The translations under genes and the position numbers were made by a program. A stretch of 64,000 nt of DNA, from NCBI GenBank assembly GCA_964472545.1, contig CAYYNP010000010.1, forward strand, positions 9,736-73,735, in the 5' to 3' direction. This document shows, one piece after another, positions 36,701 to 44,689 of the stretch. This DNA comes from CAYYNP01 sp964472545 (GTDB lineage Bacteria; Planctomycetota; Planctomycetia; Pirellulales; Thermoguttaceae). Numbering within the stretch: the first letter of the stretch is position 1; the number at the start of each line of letters is the position of its first letter. The notes under the pieces are model-generated. The model was not told where the DNA came from, did no database searches, and saw only the letters and a list, made by a program, of their open reading frames with translations.

Positions 36701-37061
36701 CGAGCAGATTGACCAGGTTGTCGGCATGAGGGAGTTTTTGGCCGCGGAAGAACTCGACGGATACTCTGCCGTACAGCCCCAGCCGGTCGATGTGCTCGCG
36801 GGCCTTTACGAGTTCGGCGGCGTCCGCTCCCAGCCCATGAACGACGGATCGGTCATCCGCCTGCAATGCGGCCGTCAATCGGCCGTCGCCGCAACCGAGA
36901 TGGACAATCAGTCCGCCGGTGTAGTCCGCGGCGGTCAGAATCTCCTTCGCTTCTGCCACCTCGGCGGCATCCACGCGTGCATGGCCGGCAGCGGGCAGTG
37001 CCAAGGCTGCGATGGAAACCAAGAGAAGAGTCAATGCCCACTGCTGTAGTCGTGTTAACAT
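33777..37061 (-). CDS. Secreted methyltransferase-like/PQQ-type propeller protein, paralogue 1 (first in operon)
   Basis: A 1094-residue protein. The start at 37061 (MLTRLQQWALTLLLVSIAA) gives a good signal peptide; the ribosome binding site is weak (GAGA). Methyltransferase-like motifs are GLIVHLGCGDGRLTAAL and VLVPGG, with the bridge IDHWTHFLHDAGGNAVA at about residue 170. Propeller blades include DAFNGVLLWKRPLK and DAATGQRSWKF. The C-terminal region ends in FDGMSAADGRLYMSAMDG, equivalent to the closing blade of the paralogues. It leads a three-gene leftward operon and is divergent from a sulfatase, with candidate promoters for both directions in the 191-base gap. Identity of the propeller ligand is unknown; PQQ binding is only a family name here. 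Confidence 0.86.
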   Translation of the reverse strand: MLTRLQQWALTLLLVSIAALALPAAGHARVDAAEVAEAKEILTAADYTGGLIVHLGCGDGRLTAALQADDRSVVHGLGADAAELVKAREHIDRLGLYGRVSVEFFRGQKLPHADNLVNLLVLDETAGDQVSREEIMRVLVPGGALCIRSGGQPDSAGIQIVKKPWPAEIDHWTHFLHDAGGNAVAADRRVAPATALQWIDDPKYCRSHEIDSSLPAMVSANGRLIYILDEGPIGITDRRFPSRWMLIARDAFNGVLLWKRPLKPWGWQQWKPDIGNADWRTLRGQRGRFPAEVPRRVVAVGDRVYVTLGFHNAPISILDAATGNVLTQCEGTAGTEEIVVAGDTIFARVRPSAAEGAERRGAKVPTRLTALDTKTGKIRWSREVGNINRLSLAAAGDAVVFLRGPQLLCYDQQNGRLRWETETPGGGILVIHKDVVLTSGKGLNAFSLADGMPLWNGSGTGRDLLVIDDLVWRVQLTSGILQRREEHWPTLSRQAGAKLLGHDFRTGQLRRTAEVPNAMSPGHHLRCYRSKATDRFIIYPKRGAEFLDVAGDEHMRHDWLRGSCSYGILPCNGLLYTPPDQCFCYIGAKMDGLVATSGADTTATLDPRSPRRLVRGHAYGISSGKAAAAADWPAFRADAKRSGANRQANVSRNLRKQWEVALGGKLTQPVVAAGKVFVAAVDRNTVYAFDAATGQRSWKFVAGGRVDSSPTYHDGLLLFGANDGRVYCLDASRGELVWRFLAAPNARRIVAFGRVESPWPVHGTVLMLDSLAYVVAGRSTLVDGGAHFFALQPRTGEVVHYAHLEQPTPDLAADIGDHFAMDGSNIDVLTTDGKHIFCTQEMFDAELNHVPTEWNTRHGDRYLGKDHLIATGGILDDTGFNRISWSYTNRWPGFYFQLMSPKSGNLLVFDSEKTWATKWFVERNIHSKLFYPETTGYLLYCDKNTTQPFLVGDPDAPQPIQWLPETLMKPYKYDGHSISNRHDDYTVEVDKGAGFTRGTPTVWQEYLPVRIEAMALTAETLFAAGQPDLLDPDDPLGALEGRKGGVLLAIDPASGQEVARTSLPHPPRFDGMSAADGRLYMSAMDGTIVCFGSE

Positions 37062-37126
37062 GGGGCGTCTCTGCAAAATGTCACCGTGCGTGGGGCTGCT
37101 GATCTGGGGAGATTTCAACGTCGTTC

Positions 37127-37154
37127 AGTATAGTGACAAGGCGCACGTTCGCAA
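37127..37154 (-). promoter_or_regulatory. Candidate promoter for the methyltransferase/propeller operon
   Basis: On the minus strand TTGCGA (37154-37149) and TATACT (37132-37127) are spaced by 16 bases, about 65 bases before the start of the first gene. Four of six and five of six consensus matches. Confidence 0.4.
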
Positions 37155-37162
37155 ACGGCGAG

Positions 37163-37191
37163 TTGCACACGGCGTGTGAGCAACCGATAAT
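37163..37191 (+). promoter_or_regulatory. Candidate promoter for the second sulfatase
   Basis: TTGCAC (37163-37168) and GATAAT (37186-37191), 17-base spacing, about 60 bases before the ATG at 37253. Its -35 lies within 10 bases of the -35 of the opposite promoter, so one regulator could control both. Confidence 0.4.
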
Positions 37192-37252
37192 GGCGGCGCT
37201 GGACATTCTGCTAGGCTGCCCCCATGCCACAATCCACACCGGAGCCGCGATC

Positions 37253-38674
37253 ATGAAACGGATGCTGTCTGTAATTGTCTTCCTGCTCGCCGTCACTGCG
37301 TCGGCCAATGCGGCTGAGAAGCCGAACATCATCCTCGTCATGGCCGACGATCAGGGCTGGGGCGACATGGCCTACAACGGCCACCCGACGCTGAAGACGC
37401 CCAACTTCGACGCGGCCGCCGCGGCAGGGCTGCGTTTCGATCGGTTCTACGCCGCGGCTCCCGTTTGTTCGCCCACCCGGGCCAGCGTAATGACCGGGCG
37501 CCATCCGAATCGGATGGGCGTGTTCAAATGGGGATATCCGATGCGCCCGCAGGAGATCACCGTTGCCGAGGTGCTGAAGACGGCCGGCTACCGCACGGGC
37601 CACTTCGGCAAGTGGCACCTCGGCTCGGTACGCAACGCCAGCCCGGCCAATCCCGGCCGCAACGGCTTTGACGAGTGGCTCAGTGCACCCAACTTCTTCG
37701 ACAACGATCCGATTCTCAGCCGCAAGGGCAAGGCCGTGCCAATCCGCGGCGAGAGTTCGATCGTCACGGTCGACGCCGCACTGCATTGGATCTCCGCCAT
37801 GGCCAAGACCGACGACCCGTTTCTGGCCGTCGTTTGGTTCGGCTCGCCCCACGGCCCGCATCGGGCCGTCGCAGAGGATCGGGCACCGTACGCCGACCAG
37901 TCTGAAAGGCTGCAACACTTCTACGGCGAGATCACCGGCATGGACCGTGCCTTCGGCAAGCTCCGGAACGCACTCGGCGGATTGGGAATCCGCCGGCAGA
38001 CGATCCTCTGGTATTGCAGCGACAACGGCGGCTTGCCCGGCGTCGGCTCCACCGGCGGGCATCGCGGCAACAAGGGCCAAGTCTACGAGGGCGGCTTGCT
38101 GGTGCCCGCGATTCTGGAGTGGCCCGAGAAAATCGCCGCACCGCGAATCACCAAGGCGCGCTGCAACACTTGCGACATCTACCCCACGCTCTTGGAGATC
38201 GCCGGCGTCGCGATCGAGAAACAGCCGGTGCTCGATGGCATCAGCCTGGTGCCGCTGATCGACGGTCGCGAAGCGCCGCGACCGCGGCCGATGGGATTCT
38301 GGGACTACAGGGCCGGTGGCATCAGCACGCCTTCGGCCAAGTGGATGGCAGACTTGCTCGCGGCGCAACAAGCCGGTGAGGATCTGGCGCCGCACGAATC
38401 GAGCCTGCGGGCCGCCCAGTTGCCCAACCCCGCCTATCCGCTCGATCGGTTTACCGGCCACGCCGCCTGGATCGACGGCGATTGGAAGCTGCACCGAATC
38501 GCCGCGCCACGGGGCGAACCGCGGTGGGAACTCTACAATCTGGCGGTCGATCGAACGGAGAAGAGCGACGTTGCCGCCGACGAGGCCCAGCGTGTCAGCC
38601 AAATGCGCGCGGCATTAGAAGCTTGGCTGAAGTCCGTCACACAAAGCCTCAACGGCGACGACTACGCGAGGTGA
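37253..38674 (+). CDS. Secreted formylglycine-dependent sulfatase (S1 family), second copy
   Basis: A 473-residue protein. The ATG at 37253 starts a signal peptide (MLSVIVFLLAVTASANAAE); longer in-frame starts exist but would bury it, and GGAG lies 8 bases upstream. The metal-site motif NIILVMADDQGWGDM is followed by the catalytic Cys72 in CSPTR (APVCSPTRASVMTGRHPNRM), then GKWHLGS and YCSDNGG. It shares the enzyme class of the 24906 sulfatase but differs in sequence, so the two probably take different sulfate esters. It is transcribed away from the methyltransferase/propeller operon and ends 16 bases from the convergent 38691 gene. Likely a periplasmic or extracellular step in sulfated-glycan breakdown. 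Confidence 0.93.
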   Translation: MKRMLSVIVFLLAVTASANAAEKPNIILVMADDQGWGDMAYNGHPTLKTPNFDAAAAAGLRFDRFYAAAPVCSPTRASVMTGRHPNRMGVFKWGYPMRPQEITVAEVLKTAGYRTGHFGKWHLGSVRNASPANPGRNGFDEWLSAPNFFDNDPILSRKGKAVPIRGESSIVTVDAALHWISAMAKTDDPFLAVVWFGSPHGPHRAVAEDRAPYADQSERLQHFYGEITGMDRAFGKLRNALGGLGIRRQTILWYCSDNGGLPGVGSTGGHRGNKGQVYEGGLLVPAILEWPEKIAAPRITKARCNTCDIYPTLLEIAGVAIEKQPVLDGISLVPLIDGREAPRPRPMGFWDYRAGGISTPSAKWMADLLAAQQAGEDLAPHESSLRAAQLPNPAYPLDRFTGHAAWIDGDWKLHRIAAPRGEPRWELYNLAVDRTEKSDVAADEAQRVSQMRAALEAWLKSVTQSLNGDDYAR

Positions 38675-38690
38675 GCTGTTTGGAGTGCGG

Positions 38691-40487
38691 TTAACCGCCC
38701 TTGAGAATATCCAGCCCGCCGTCAAGGTCGGGCGTCGCACCTTCGCCTTCGTGTGGGCTAGTGGGCCTGCCGGGCGTTAGGCCTGGAATGACGACCGCCG
38801 GTCCCGTGCCCGAGGGCGGGTTGACGGCCGGCTCGATCCCGCGGAAGAGATCGTACGCGGCGCGGCCTTCGATCTCGTCGAAAACCAGCAGATTTCCGTC
38901 GGCGTCGGAAAGCAGAATCTCGCCGGGGCTGCTCTGGTTGGCCCTGCCGGGCAGGATGTCCCCGCCACGCATATCCAACACGATCGCCTTGCTGGTGAAA
39001 TCGACGTCGATCGTCTGCGGAGCGGCCGTTGCCCGTGTGCCCGGCCTCGCAGCATCCGGAGTAAACTCATGCGGAACGGCGGGGAAGTCGGCCATCATGC
39101 CGCGGTGCGTATTGAATTCGTGCGACGCCTCGACGCCGTGGGCCGCAACCCACTTGATCACCGCCATGCGTCCCGACGGCTCGGCACCCGCCCGGCGCGT
39201 CGGTTGGCTGACCGACAGGGCACACAACTGGGTGTCCGGCGGCACGGTGACGGCGGACGCCGGGACAGACCAATCGGTCGCCAGGAACGGGCAGAGTTCC
39301 ATCGGCTCAGGCACTCCCGGCTGCGACGGCACCAGGTAGGTCTCGTCGACGTTCGCCTCCAGGTACTTCGCGTCCATTCCCTTGTTCGGGTTCTCCAGCA
39401 GCAGCCGGACGCGGTAGCGATATTGTTTGCCGGGCTGGACGGTGAAATCGAAGAAGCGGAGGAGCTTCCTCGCCTGCGTTTCTTCGCTCGACGGTGTGCC
39501 GGGAGGGGTCGGCTCTTCGCCGTGCTCCGACGAGGCGCCAGCCGGAACGGCCGGATGTGCTCCAAACGGCGGTGGGGCGCCGATGTCGATCGCTCCGTTG
39601 TCCGGGGTGTCCTCACCGAGCGGTTCCTCGCCCTTCGCCGGAGCGGTCAGGGCGGGATGTCCGATGGCATCGGCGTCCCAGGTCTTCTGGCCCGCCAACG
39701 GAATGGGCGGCATGGTCAGATTGTCGTCGCGGAACTGCTCGTCTACGGAGTCACCGGCGTTTCGTCCTGCGCCGACACGGGCGCGAATCACCTCGTTGAT
39801 CTTGTTCCGCGTCCACGCCACATCCAATCGGCTCCAGGCCAACTGATCGGCGGGCGTGGCATCGGCCGCCTCCGCTCGCTCGATGTAGTAATTGGCGTAA
39901 ACCGGCACGTCCCGCGAGGAATCGTATTCCTGGCGATCGGTGAAGTGGGCTGCGTACTCCGCCAGTTGCTGGCCCGTGGGAACCATTCCCGTGACGACGA
40001 CCCAGTAGATGCCCTGGCGGGCCGAGACGGTTCGGGTCCGCTGAGGCCGTCCGGGTGGGCCGGGGATATTCTCAATTCGCTTGACGGTAATCGGACTGCG
40101 CCCGGGAACGGCACGAAGTTCATTGACGGCGAACAACTGAGGGATGCCTCGTGGAAGCTGAGACGACTCGTTCGGCGGCGACCAGTAGGTCTCGTGACGA
40201 TACGCTTCCGCCTGGATCGGGGCGTCGACGATCCTCTGGACGGCGGCGACGTAGTCTTCCACCGCGATGTTCGGGTCGGTCGCGCGGCAATTACGGATGT
40301 GGTTCTGCGCGGCCTGAGCCCGTTCCTGAAGTTGCTTTGGGGCCTTGTCGTAGGGCTTCTGGTAGAGCGCCTGCAACACAATCAGCACGAAACCGATGAC
40401 GACCACGCCGAACACGATCTTCTCGACGTGTTCGACGAAGAACTCCCGGATCGCATCCTTGTCGATGTTTATCTTGGGCTTCTTCAT
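38691..40487 (-). CDS. Single-pass inner-membrane protein of the PilM locus, function unknown
   Basis: A 598-residue protein starting at 40487 after AGGAG. A short cytoplasmic stretch (KKPKINIDKDAIREFF) precedes one membrane helix at about residues 23-44 (KIVFGVVVIGFVLIVLQAL). The periplasmic part has an Ala/Gln coiled segment, a beta-rich middle (IYWVVVTGMVPTG), a Pro/Gly/Glu linker near 300-340 and a beta-rich C-terminal block (FDFTVQPGKQYRYRVRLLLE and LVFDEIEGRAAYDLFRG). It is the third gene after the PilM-PilN fusion and the PilO-like gene. By position it could take the role of PilP or of an extra alignment-complex subunit, but I see no PilP signature. Convergent with the sulfatase, 16 bases apart. 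Confidence 0.7.
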   Translation of the reverse strand: MKKPKINIDKDAIREFFVEHVEKIVFGVVVIGFVLIVLQALYQKPYDKAPKQLQERAQAAQNHIRNCRATDPNIAVEDYVAAVQRIVDAPIQAEAYRHETYWSPPNESSQLPRGIPQLFAVNELRAVPGRSPITVKRIENIPGPPGRPQRTRTVSARQGIYWVVVTGMVPTGQQLAEYAAHFTDRQEYDSSRDVPVYANYYIERAEAADATPADQLAWSRLDVAWTRNKINEVIRARVGAGRNAGDSVDEQFRDDNLTMPPIPLAGQKTWDADAIGHPALTAPAKGEEPLGEDTPDNGAIDIGAPPPFGAHPAVPAGASSEHGEEPTPPGTPSSEETQARKLLRFFDFTVQPGKQYRYRVRLLLENPNKGMDAKYLEANVDETYLVPSQPGVPEPMELCPFLATDWSVPASAVTVPPDTQLCALSVSQPTRRAGAEPSGRMAVIKWVAAHGVEASHEFNTHRGMMADFPAVPHEFTPDAARPGTRATAAPQTIDVDFTSKAIVLDMRGGDILPGRANQSSPGEILLSDADGNLLVFDEIEGRAAYDLFRGIEPAVNPPSGTGPAVVIPGLTPGRPTSPHEGEGATPDLDGGLDILKGG

Positions 40488-40609
40488 GATTTGGCTCCTG
40501 TCGGTTCACTGCGGGAAACCGCGGATCGCGGTCTGCCGGCAAGTGCTTCAAAACTCCTTGCCGCCCACTACGGGCGGTTGCCCTTGGGGTGCTGGCCCGA
40601 ATCGGTTCG

Positions 40610-42205
40610 TTATGGTGTCGTCGGTGGTGTCGTCGGCGGTGTCGTCGTAGGATCGGTGGGCGTGACCGGATCGGTCGGAGGCGTGACCGGATCGGTGGGT
40701 GGCTCCGGATCAGGGGCTGCGGGGCCCGGGGCGGTTTCACCGGGGGCCGCGTCGCCGAATTCCGGCGGGTTGTAAATGGTGATGATCCCCTCAATGCTGA
40801 TCGGCACGTATCGCGACCCCTCGACAACGGCCTCACCGGTGTTGCCCGTGTTGCCTCCGGTGGTCGTCGCCCAAGGATTTCCGCCGTGGCTGGTTCCCCG
40901 TCGCTCCCCGTCCTCGCTCGTCTGGATCGTGAAGACCGTGCCGGCTTCCGGGCGAATGGCGAAGCGGCGGACCTCGATAGGCATACTGGAGTTGGCGCAA
41001 AGCGTGAGCAGCTTGGTGATCGCGGTCTGGTCCACGAGCAGCACCATTCGCACGGGCATCATCTTGAACTGCGGAATGGGATGCTCGTCGCCGGCGGCCA
41101 GCGCCTCGAAACTCTCGTTGATGTAGCGGTTGGCTTCCAACGGGGAGATCCCTTCGCCGGCAGCCGACGACTCGACAGCGTCGCCACTGGGCCCTTCACC
41201 CGGCCGACCCGGGGAAGCGCCGCCCGCGCCCGGTCGGCCCGCAGTGGCCGAAGGACGCGACTGGCCCTGTTCGAGGAGGACGGAACTGCCGATCTTCAAG
41301 TCCACAATCCTGGCCACCTTGCAGTCGCGATAGTCGGTGGGCAGCACGGCCACTTTTTCTCCGTCGACAACCTGTTCGCTGACCGCATTGGTCCAGATGA
41401 CGACGTCCAGCAACGCCTCGTAGACCCAGAGATCCTCTTGCGCCAACAGCACCTCCTCGGTCGTCGGCGGATTGTCCCAATGGAAACGATCGAGGATCCG
41501 TTTGCGTTTCGCTTCGTCCCACTCGACCAGGCCCTCTTTGCGGGTGGTTTCTCGATTCTCCCGTTCCGTGCCGGTGGGCGGGGCGGCAACGCCGATGGGA
41601 TCTGTGCCGGCGGGCGCCGCCACCTCCACGGTCTGGCGCACCTTCACGCCCTCGGAGAAGAGTTGCAGAAGATGGTCGCCGATGAAGTTCTGGTACTCGG
41701 CCAGCTTGTTTCGGTCCAACTCGCCCCCGTTGCTAAGAACCGCCCGCAACAACGCACGTCTCTCCGGCGGCAATCCGAGCGTTGCGAGAACTTTGTCGGT
41801 CTGCTCGGGCCCGGGCACCGAGCCCCGCTGGTATTCTAGGTGCGAAAGCAACTCCACGACCTCGAACGCCGCCTTGAACTCCGGGGTCAGCGTCTTGGGC
41901 AGTTCGTTTTCGCGTTTCTGTTGATCGCGCAGTAGCGCCCATGCCGCTTCGCTTTTCGTGTCCTGCAACTTGGTCTTATTCCTTACGTCATCGATCACCT
42001 CGGGGTTGGGATGCTCACCGTTGGTGATGATCGTCTTCAGCTTCGAAAAGCTGCTCTCGATCGCTCTCTGCCGCGTCTCGACGTCCTGCGCCATGTTCGA
42101 CCGGGTGTAGAACGCGGTCCCTAGCCCACCGACCACGACGACGCCCAGCAGCACCCAGAACTGGTACCTCTTGACGGCTTCCCACGCGACTTTCGCTTGA
42201 TCCAT
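40610..42205 (-). CDS. PilO-like single-pass inner-membrane protein with Pro/Thr-rich tail
   Basis: A 531-residue protein starting at 42205 (AGGAAA upstream). One membrane helix at about residues 14-32 (YQFWVLLGVVVVGGLGTAFY) is followed by a coiled-coil-like helical region, a Gly/Pro/Ala linker near 320-350, and an alpha/beta domain with MPVRMVLLVDQTAITKLLTL and SSMPIEVRRFAI, which looks like the ferredoxin-like C-terminal domain of PilO/GspM. The final 45 residues are a Pro/Thr/Asp repeat tail. It lies 47 bases after the PilM-PilN fusion gene. PilO normally dimerises with PilN under the PilM ring; this is far longer than the 200-residue PilO, so the assignment is tentative. Confidence 0.65.
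   Translation of the reverse strand: MDQAKVAWEAVKRYQFWVLLGVVVVGGLGTAFYTRSNMAQDVETRQRAIESSFSKLKTIITNGEHPNPEVIDDVRNKTKLQDTKSEAAWALLRDQQKRENELPKTLTPEFKAAFEVVELLSHLEYQRGSVPGPEQTDKVLATLGLPPERRALLRAVLSNGGELDRNKLAEYQNFIGDHLLQLFSEGVKVRQTVEVAAPAGTDPIGVAAPPTGTERENRETTRKEGLVEWDEAKRKRILDRFHWDNPPTTEEVLLAQEDLWVYEALLDVVIWTNAVSEQVVDGEKVAVLPTDYRDCKVARIVDLKIGSSVLLEQGQSRPSATAGRPGAGGASPGRPGEGPSGDAVESSAAGEGISPLEANRYINESFEALAAGDEHPIPQFKMMPVRMVLLVDQTAITKLLTLCANSSMPIEVRRFAIRPEAGTVFTIQTSEDGERRGTSHGGNPWATTTGGNTGNTGEAVVEGSRYVPISIEGIITIYNPPEFGDAAPGETAPGPAAPDPEPPTDPVTPPTDPVTPTDPTTTPPTTPPTTP
40613..40700 (-). repeat. Short tandem repeats encoding the Pro/Thr tail of the PilO-like protein
   Basis: On the plus strand GGTGTCGTCGG-type units of about 12 bases repeat three times, followed by GTGACCGGATCGG-type units of about 21 bases repeated twice. 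They encode PTTP and PTDPVTP units at the C-terminus and are likely prone to length change. Confidence 0.55.
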
Positions 42206-42252
42206 GACTTGTTTCCTATGCTAAAGGCGGGCCAGGCTCCCCACGCTTCGCC

Positions 42253-44301
42253 CTACTCCTCTGGGGTTTCAGCGGCTTCGTCCGCAGCCTCTCGCCGCTC
42301 GCTGGGCGTCGTCGGCTGCCAGCAGAAATGCACCAGGAACTTGAACCGGCGACGTCCCTGCTCGTCGGGCCTTTCGATGGCCCCCGGCTTGACCAGCGTG
42401 GCGTAGCCGATGCCGAGGTCTTCGACCGAGATGCTCTCCCTCGTTACGCGGTCCTCGCCCGGCAGGTCGATCACCGCCGTATGCAGATTCTTGATCAGGG
42501 TCTTCTGCACGAACTCCGGTCCCTGAACCCTGCCCGAGATGCCGAAGTTGTGATAGTGGTACCCGGTGATCTTGACCACCCAACCTTCGCCAACGGGGCC
42601 TTCGCCTTCCTCTTCTTCTTCGACCGCAGCCTCGGGATCGCCCTCTTCCCCAGGCGGGACCGCCGGTTGCGGCTGCTCTGGAGGAATGTAGAACTCCTCG
42701 ACGGCCGCGTACCAGTCCTCCAGTTTTTCGAACCTCTCACAGTCCAGCGCCGTGATGTGCAGTTTCTCGTACTCCTCGATCGGAACCGGATCGGGCAGTT
42801 GCTTCGGTGCCCGGGGATCGACCGGCTGAGCGTTGGGGTTGTCGGGATTCGGATAGTCCGGCAGGCACTGATTCCCCGCACACAGCAGTTCCAACCAGAG
42901 GATCCGCCGCTCGAAACTGCCCACCAGATTGCTGCCCTTCTCGTCGGCCTCGCCAAACTCGTCGTCGGCCGCTTTCTTTTGCGTTTCCAGCCGGCTGGCC
43001 TCGGTCGCCCTTTGCCCGGCGGCCGTTTCGGCAGCCTTCCAACTCCCTTGCCCTTCCCCCTGAGCGACGCTGTTTTGAACGTTCGCGCCGAATATGGCGG
43101 CAATCGTCAGACCCAACAGCAAGACCGCGGCCGAGGCGACCGCCCACGGCTTCTTCTGCTTGATCAACCGCTGATGGACGATCTCCTTCGGCAGCAGGTT
43201 GGTCTGCAAACCGGCCTTGCCGAGGCCTTGCAGCCCCAGGCCGTAACACGTCGCAAAGCAGAGCGAATTGTCTTTGAAGGCCGGCGCCCCGAGCACTTGC
43301 GGACCGACGAGGTGTTTGAACTCGTCGAGTCGGTGAATCTCCAGCCCCAGGCTTTGCGAGAGATATCTCCGCAGCCCGGGCAGCTTCATCGCGTTGCCCA
43401 AGGCCACGATGTGATCGATCTTGGCCGTGCGTTCGATGCTGCCGAAGTAGCTGATCGAGCGCTGCACTTCCGTCAACAAATCGCTGAACACCGGACGCAT
43501 CGCCTGGAAGACGGCCTTAGGGTCTTCTGCCTTGGCGGCGTTGCGCTTGAGGTGTTCGGCCTTGGCGAAGGTGAGCTTCAGTTCCTTCGTGAGCGCTTTG
43601 GTGAAGTGGTTGCCGCCGAGCGGGATGTTTCGCTGCCAGACGCGATAGCCGTTGGTCACCACCAAATCGGTTGCATCCGTGCCCAACGAGAGCACGACGG
43701 TCCAGTCGGGCTGGTCGTCGGGATCGAACTGCTCCGGCGGCGGCAGATCGGTCAACTGGTCGAAGACCATGAAGTTGTACAGCGACAACGGGGCCAACTG
43801 TACGAAATTGACTTCGATACCCGCCCGCTCAAACGGCTCCAACGCCCGAAAGACGGCGTCTCGCTTCATCGCGAACAGGCCGATCTCGGTCTCCAGCGCA
43901 AAGCCTTCTTCTTCGGCTCCGCCGCCCATCCGCTGGTAGTCCCAGATCACGTCGTTCAAGTCGAACGGGATCTGCTGCCGGGCCTCGTAGCGGACGATGT
44001 CGGGGATCTTCTTGGCCTCGACCGGCGGCAACTTGATAAAGCGGGCAAGGCCGCTTTGGCCGGGAACCGAGATTGCCACTTTGTCGCCGCGGATGTTGTT
44101 CCGCTCGAGGAACTCCTGCAGCGCGTCGCCGATCAACTCGGCCGGATCCGCCCCCGCCTGCGAGAGGATCTTGGGGTATTCGATGTAGTCGAACGCATCG
44201 GCCACGATCCGATTGTCGCGGTCGTCGTGCGCCTGACACCGCAGCGCCTTGATCGCACACTGCCCGATGTCAATCGCCCAAATCGTGTCCATAATTGCCA
44301 T
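42253..44301 (-). CDS. pilM: PilM-PilN fusion protein (type IV pilus-like cytoplasmic ring plus membrane partner)
   Basis: A 682-residue protein. Residues 1-365 are PilM, an actin-like ATPase: AIDIGQCAIKAL (phosphate 1) at 9-20, LSLGTDATDLVV (phosphate 2) at 205-215 and ALGNAMKLPGL (adenosine) at 300-310. Directly after comes a PilN-like start, LQTNLLPKEIVHQRLIKQKKPW (residues 365-386), and one membrane helix at about 387-408 (AVASAAVLLLGLTIAAIFG), then an Ala/Glu coiled coil and a periplasmic beta domain with an acidic linker (EEEEEGEG). In proteobacteria PilM and PilN are separate and PilM binds the N-terminal INLLP motif of PilN; here they are one chain. The start at 44301 was kept (AGAGGA upstream); ATG three codons later is possible. 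No PilQ, PilB or pilin gene is adjacent. Confidence 0.87.
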   Translation of the reverse strand: MAIMDTIWAIDIGQCAIKALRCQAHDDRDNRIVADAFDYIEYPKILSQAGADPAELIGDALQEFLERNNIRGDKVAISVPGQSGLARFIKLPPVEAKKIPDIVRYEARQQIPFDLNDVIWDYQRMGGGAEEEGFALETEIGLFAMKRDAVFRALEPFERAGIEVNFVQLAPLSLYNFMVFDQLTDLPPPEQFDPDDQPDWTVVLSLGTDATDLVVTNGYRVWQRNIPLGGNHFTKALTKELKLTFAKAEHLKRNAAKAEDPKAVFQAMRPVFSDLLTEVQRSISYFGSIERTAKIDHIVALGNAMKLPGLRRYLSQSLGLEIHRLDEFKHLVGPQVLGAPAFKDNSLCFATCYGLGLQGLGKAGLQTNLLPKEIVHQRLIKQKKPWAVASAAVLLLGLTIAAIFGANVQNSVAQGEGQGSWKAAETAAGQRATEASRLETQKKAADDEFGEADEKGSNLVGSFERRILWLELLCAGNQCLPDYPNPDNPNAQPVDPRAPKQLPDPVPIEEYEKLHITALDCERFEKLEDWYAAVEEFYIPPEQPQPAVPPGEEGDPEAAVEEEEEGEGPVGEGWVVKITGYHYHNFGISGRVQGPEFVQKTLIKNLHTAVIDLPGEDRVTRESISVEDLGIGYATLVKPGAIERPDEQGRRRFKFLVHFCWQPTTPSERREAADEAAETPEE

Positions 44302-44689
44302 GCTGCGAATCCTCTGTCAATCCTCGGCCGTCCCGGCGCCGGGCGTCGACCCTTGCCGCCGATCCGTCGAAGCCCTGTTCCCTCGATTCCAGTTGCGGGG
44401 TCTCCTGCTCGGGCCGCGTCGCCCCCAAAATCGACCCGTCAAGAAAAGAGCGCACAAAAACCCACCTTTCCCCTATCCCTAATGTATCGTCATCGGAGGT
44501 GCCCTGTCAACCAAAACCCATGCCACGCCCCGAGTTGGCCGCTCGACTTGCCCGCCCAAAGCGACTATGGTGGTCGAGAGGGCCGTCGTCGACCGGTCAC
44601 ACGGTCCCGGTTACTCTCGGCATCTGAGTCCGTCCACCTTGTGGCGACCTGGACGGAGTGAGGGGAATCAACGCAAGTCGTTACCGCAT
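44302..44689. other. Divergent intergenic region between the PilM locus and the GH38-like gene
   Basis: No gene is supported. It holds the candidate promoter at 44481-44510 for the leftward operon and leaves a leader of about 170 bases before pilM. In-frame starts for the rightward gene exist at 44567 but lack a ribosome binding site. Confidence 0.5.
44481..44510 (-). promoter_or_regulatory. Candidate sigma70-like promoter for the PilM-PilN operon
   Basis: On the minus strand a perfect TTGACA (44510-44505), 18-base spacer and TACATT (44486-44481), about 180 bases before the start codon. The best -35 box seen in the window. Confidence 0.45.

Noticed and set aside
42328..44661. Plus-strand frame of 777 codons opposite the PilM-PilN gene
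   Set aside because: The minus strand encodes a clear PilM; this frame is its shadow.
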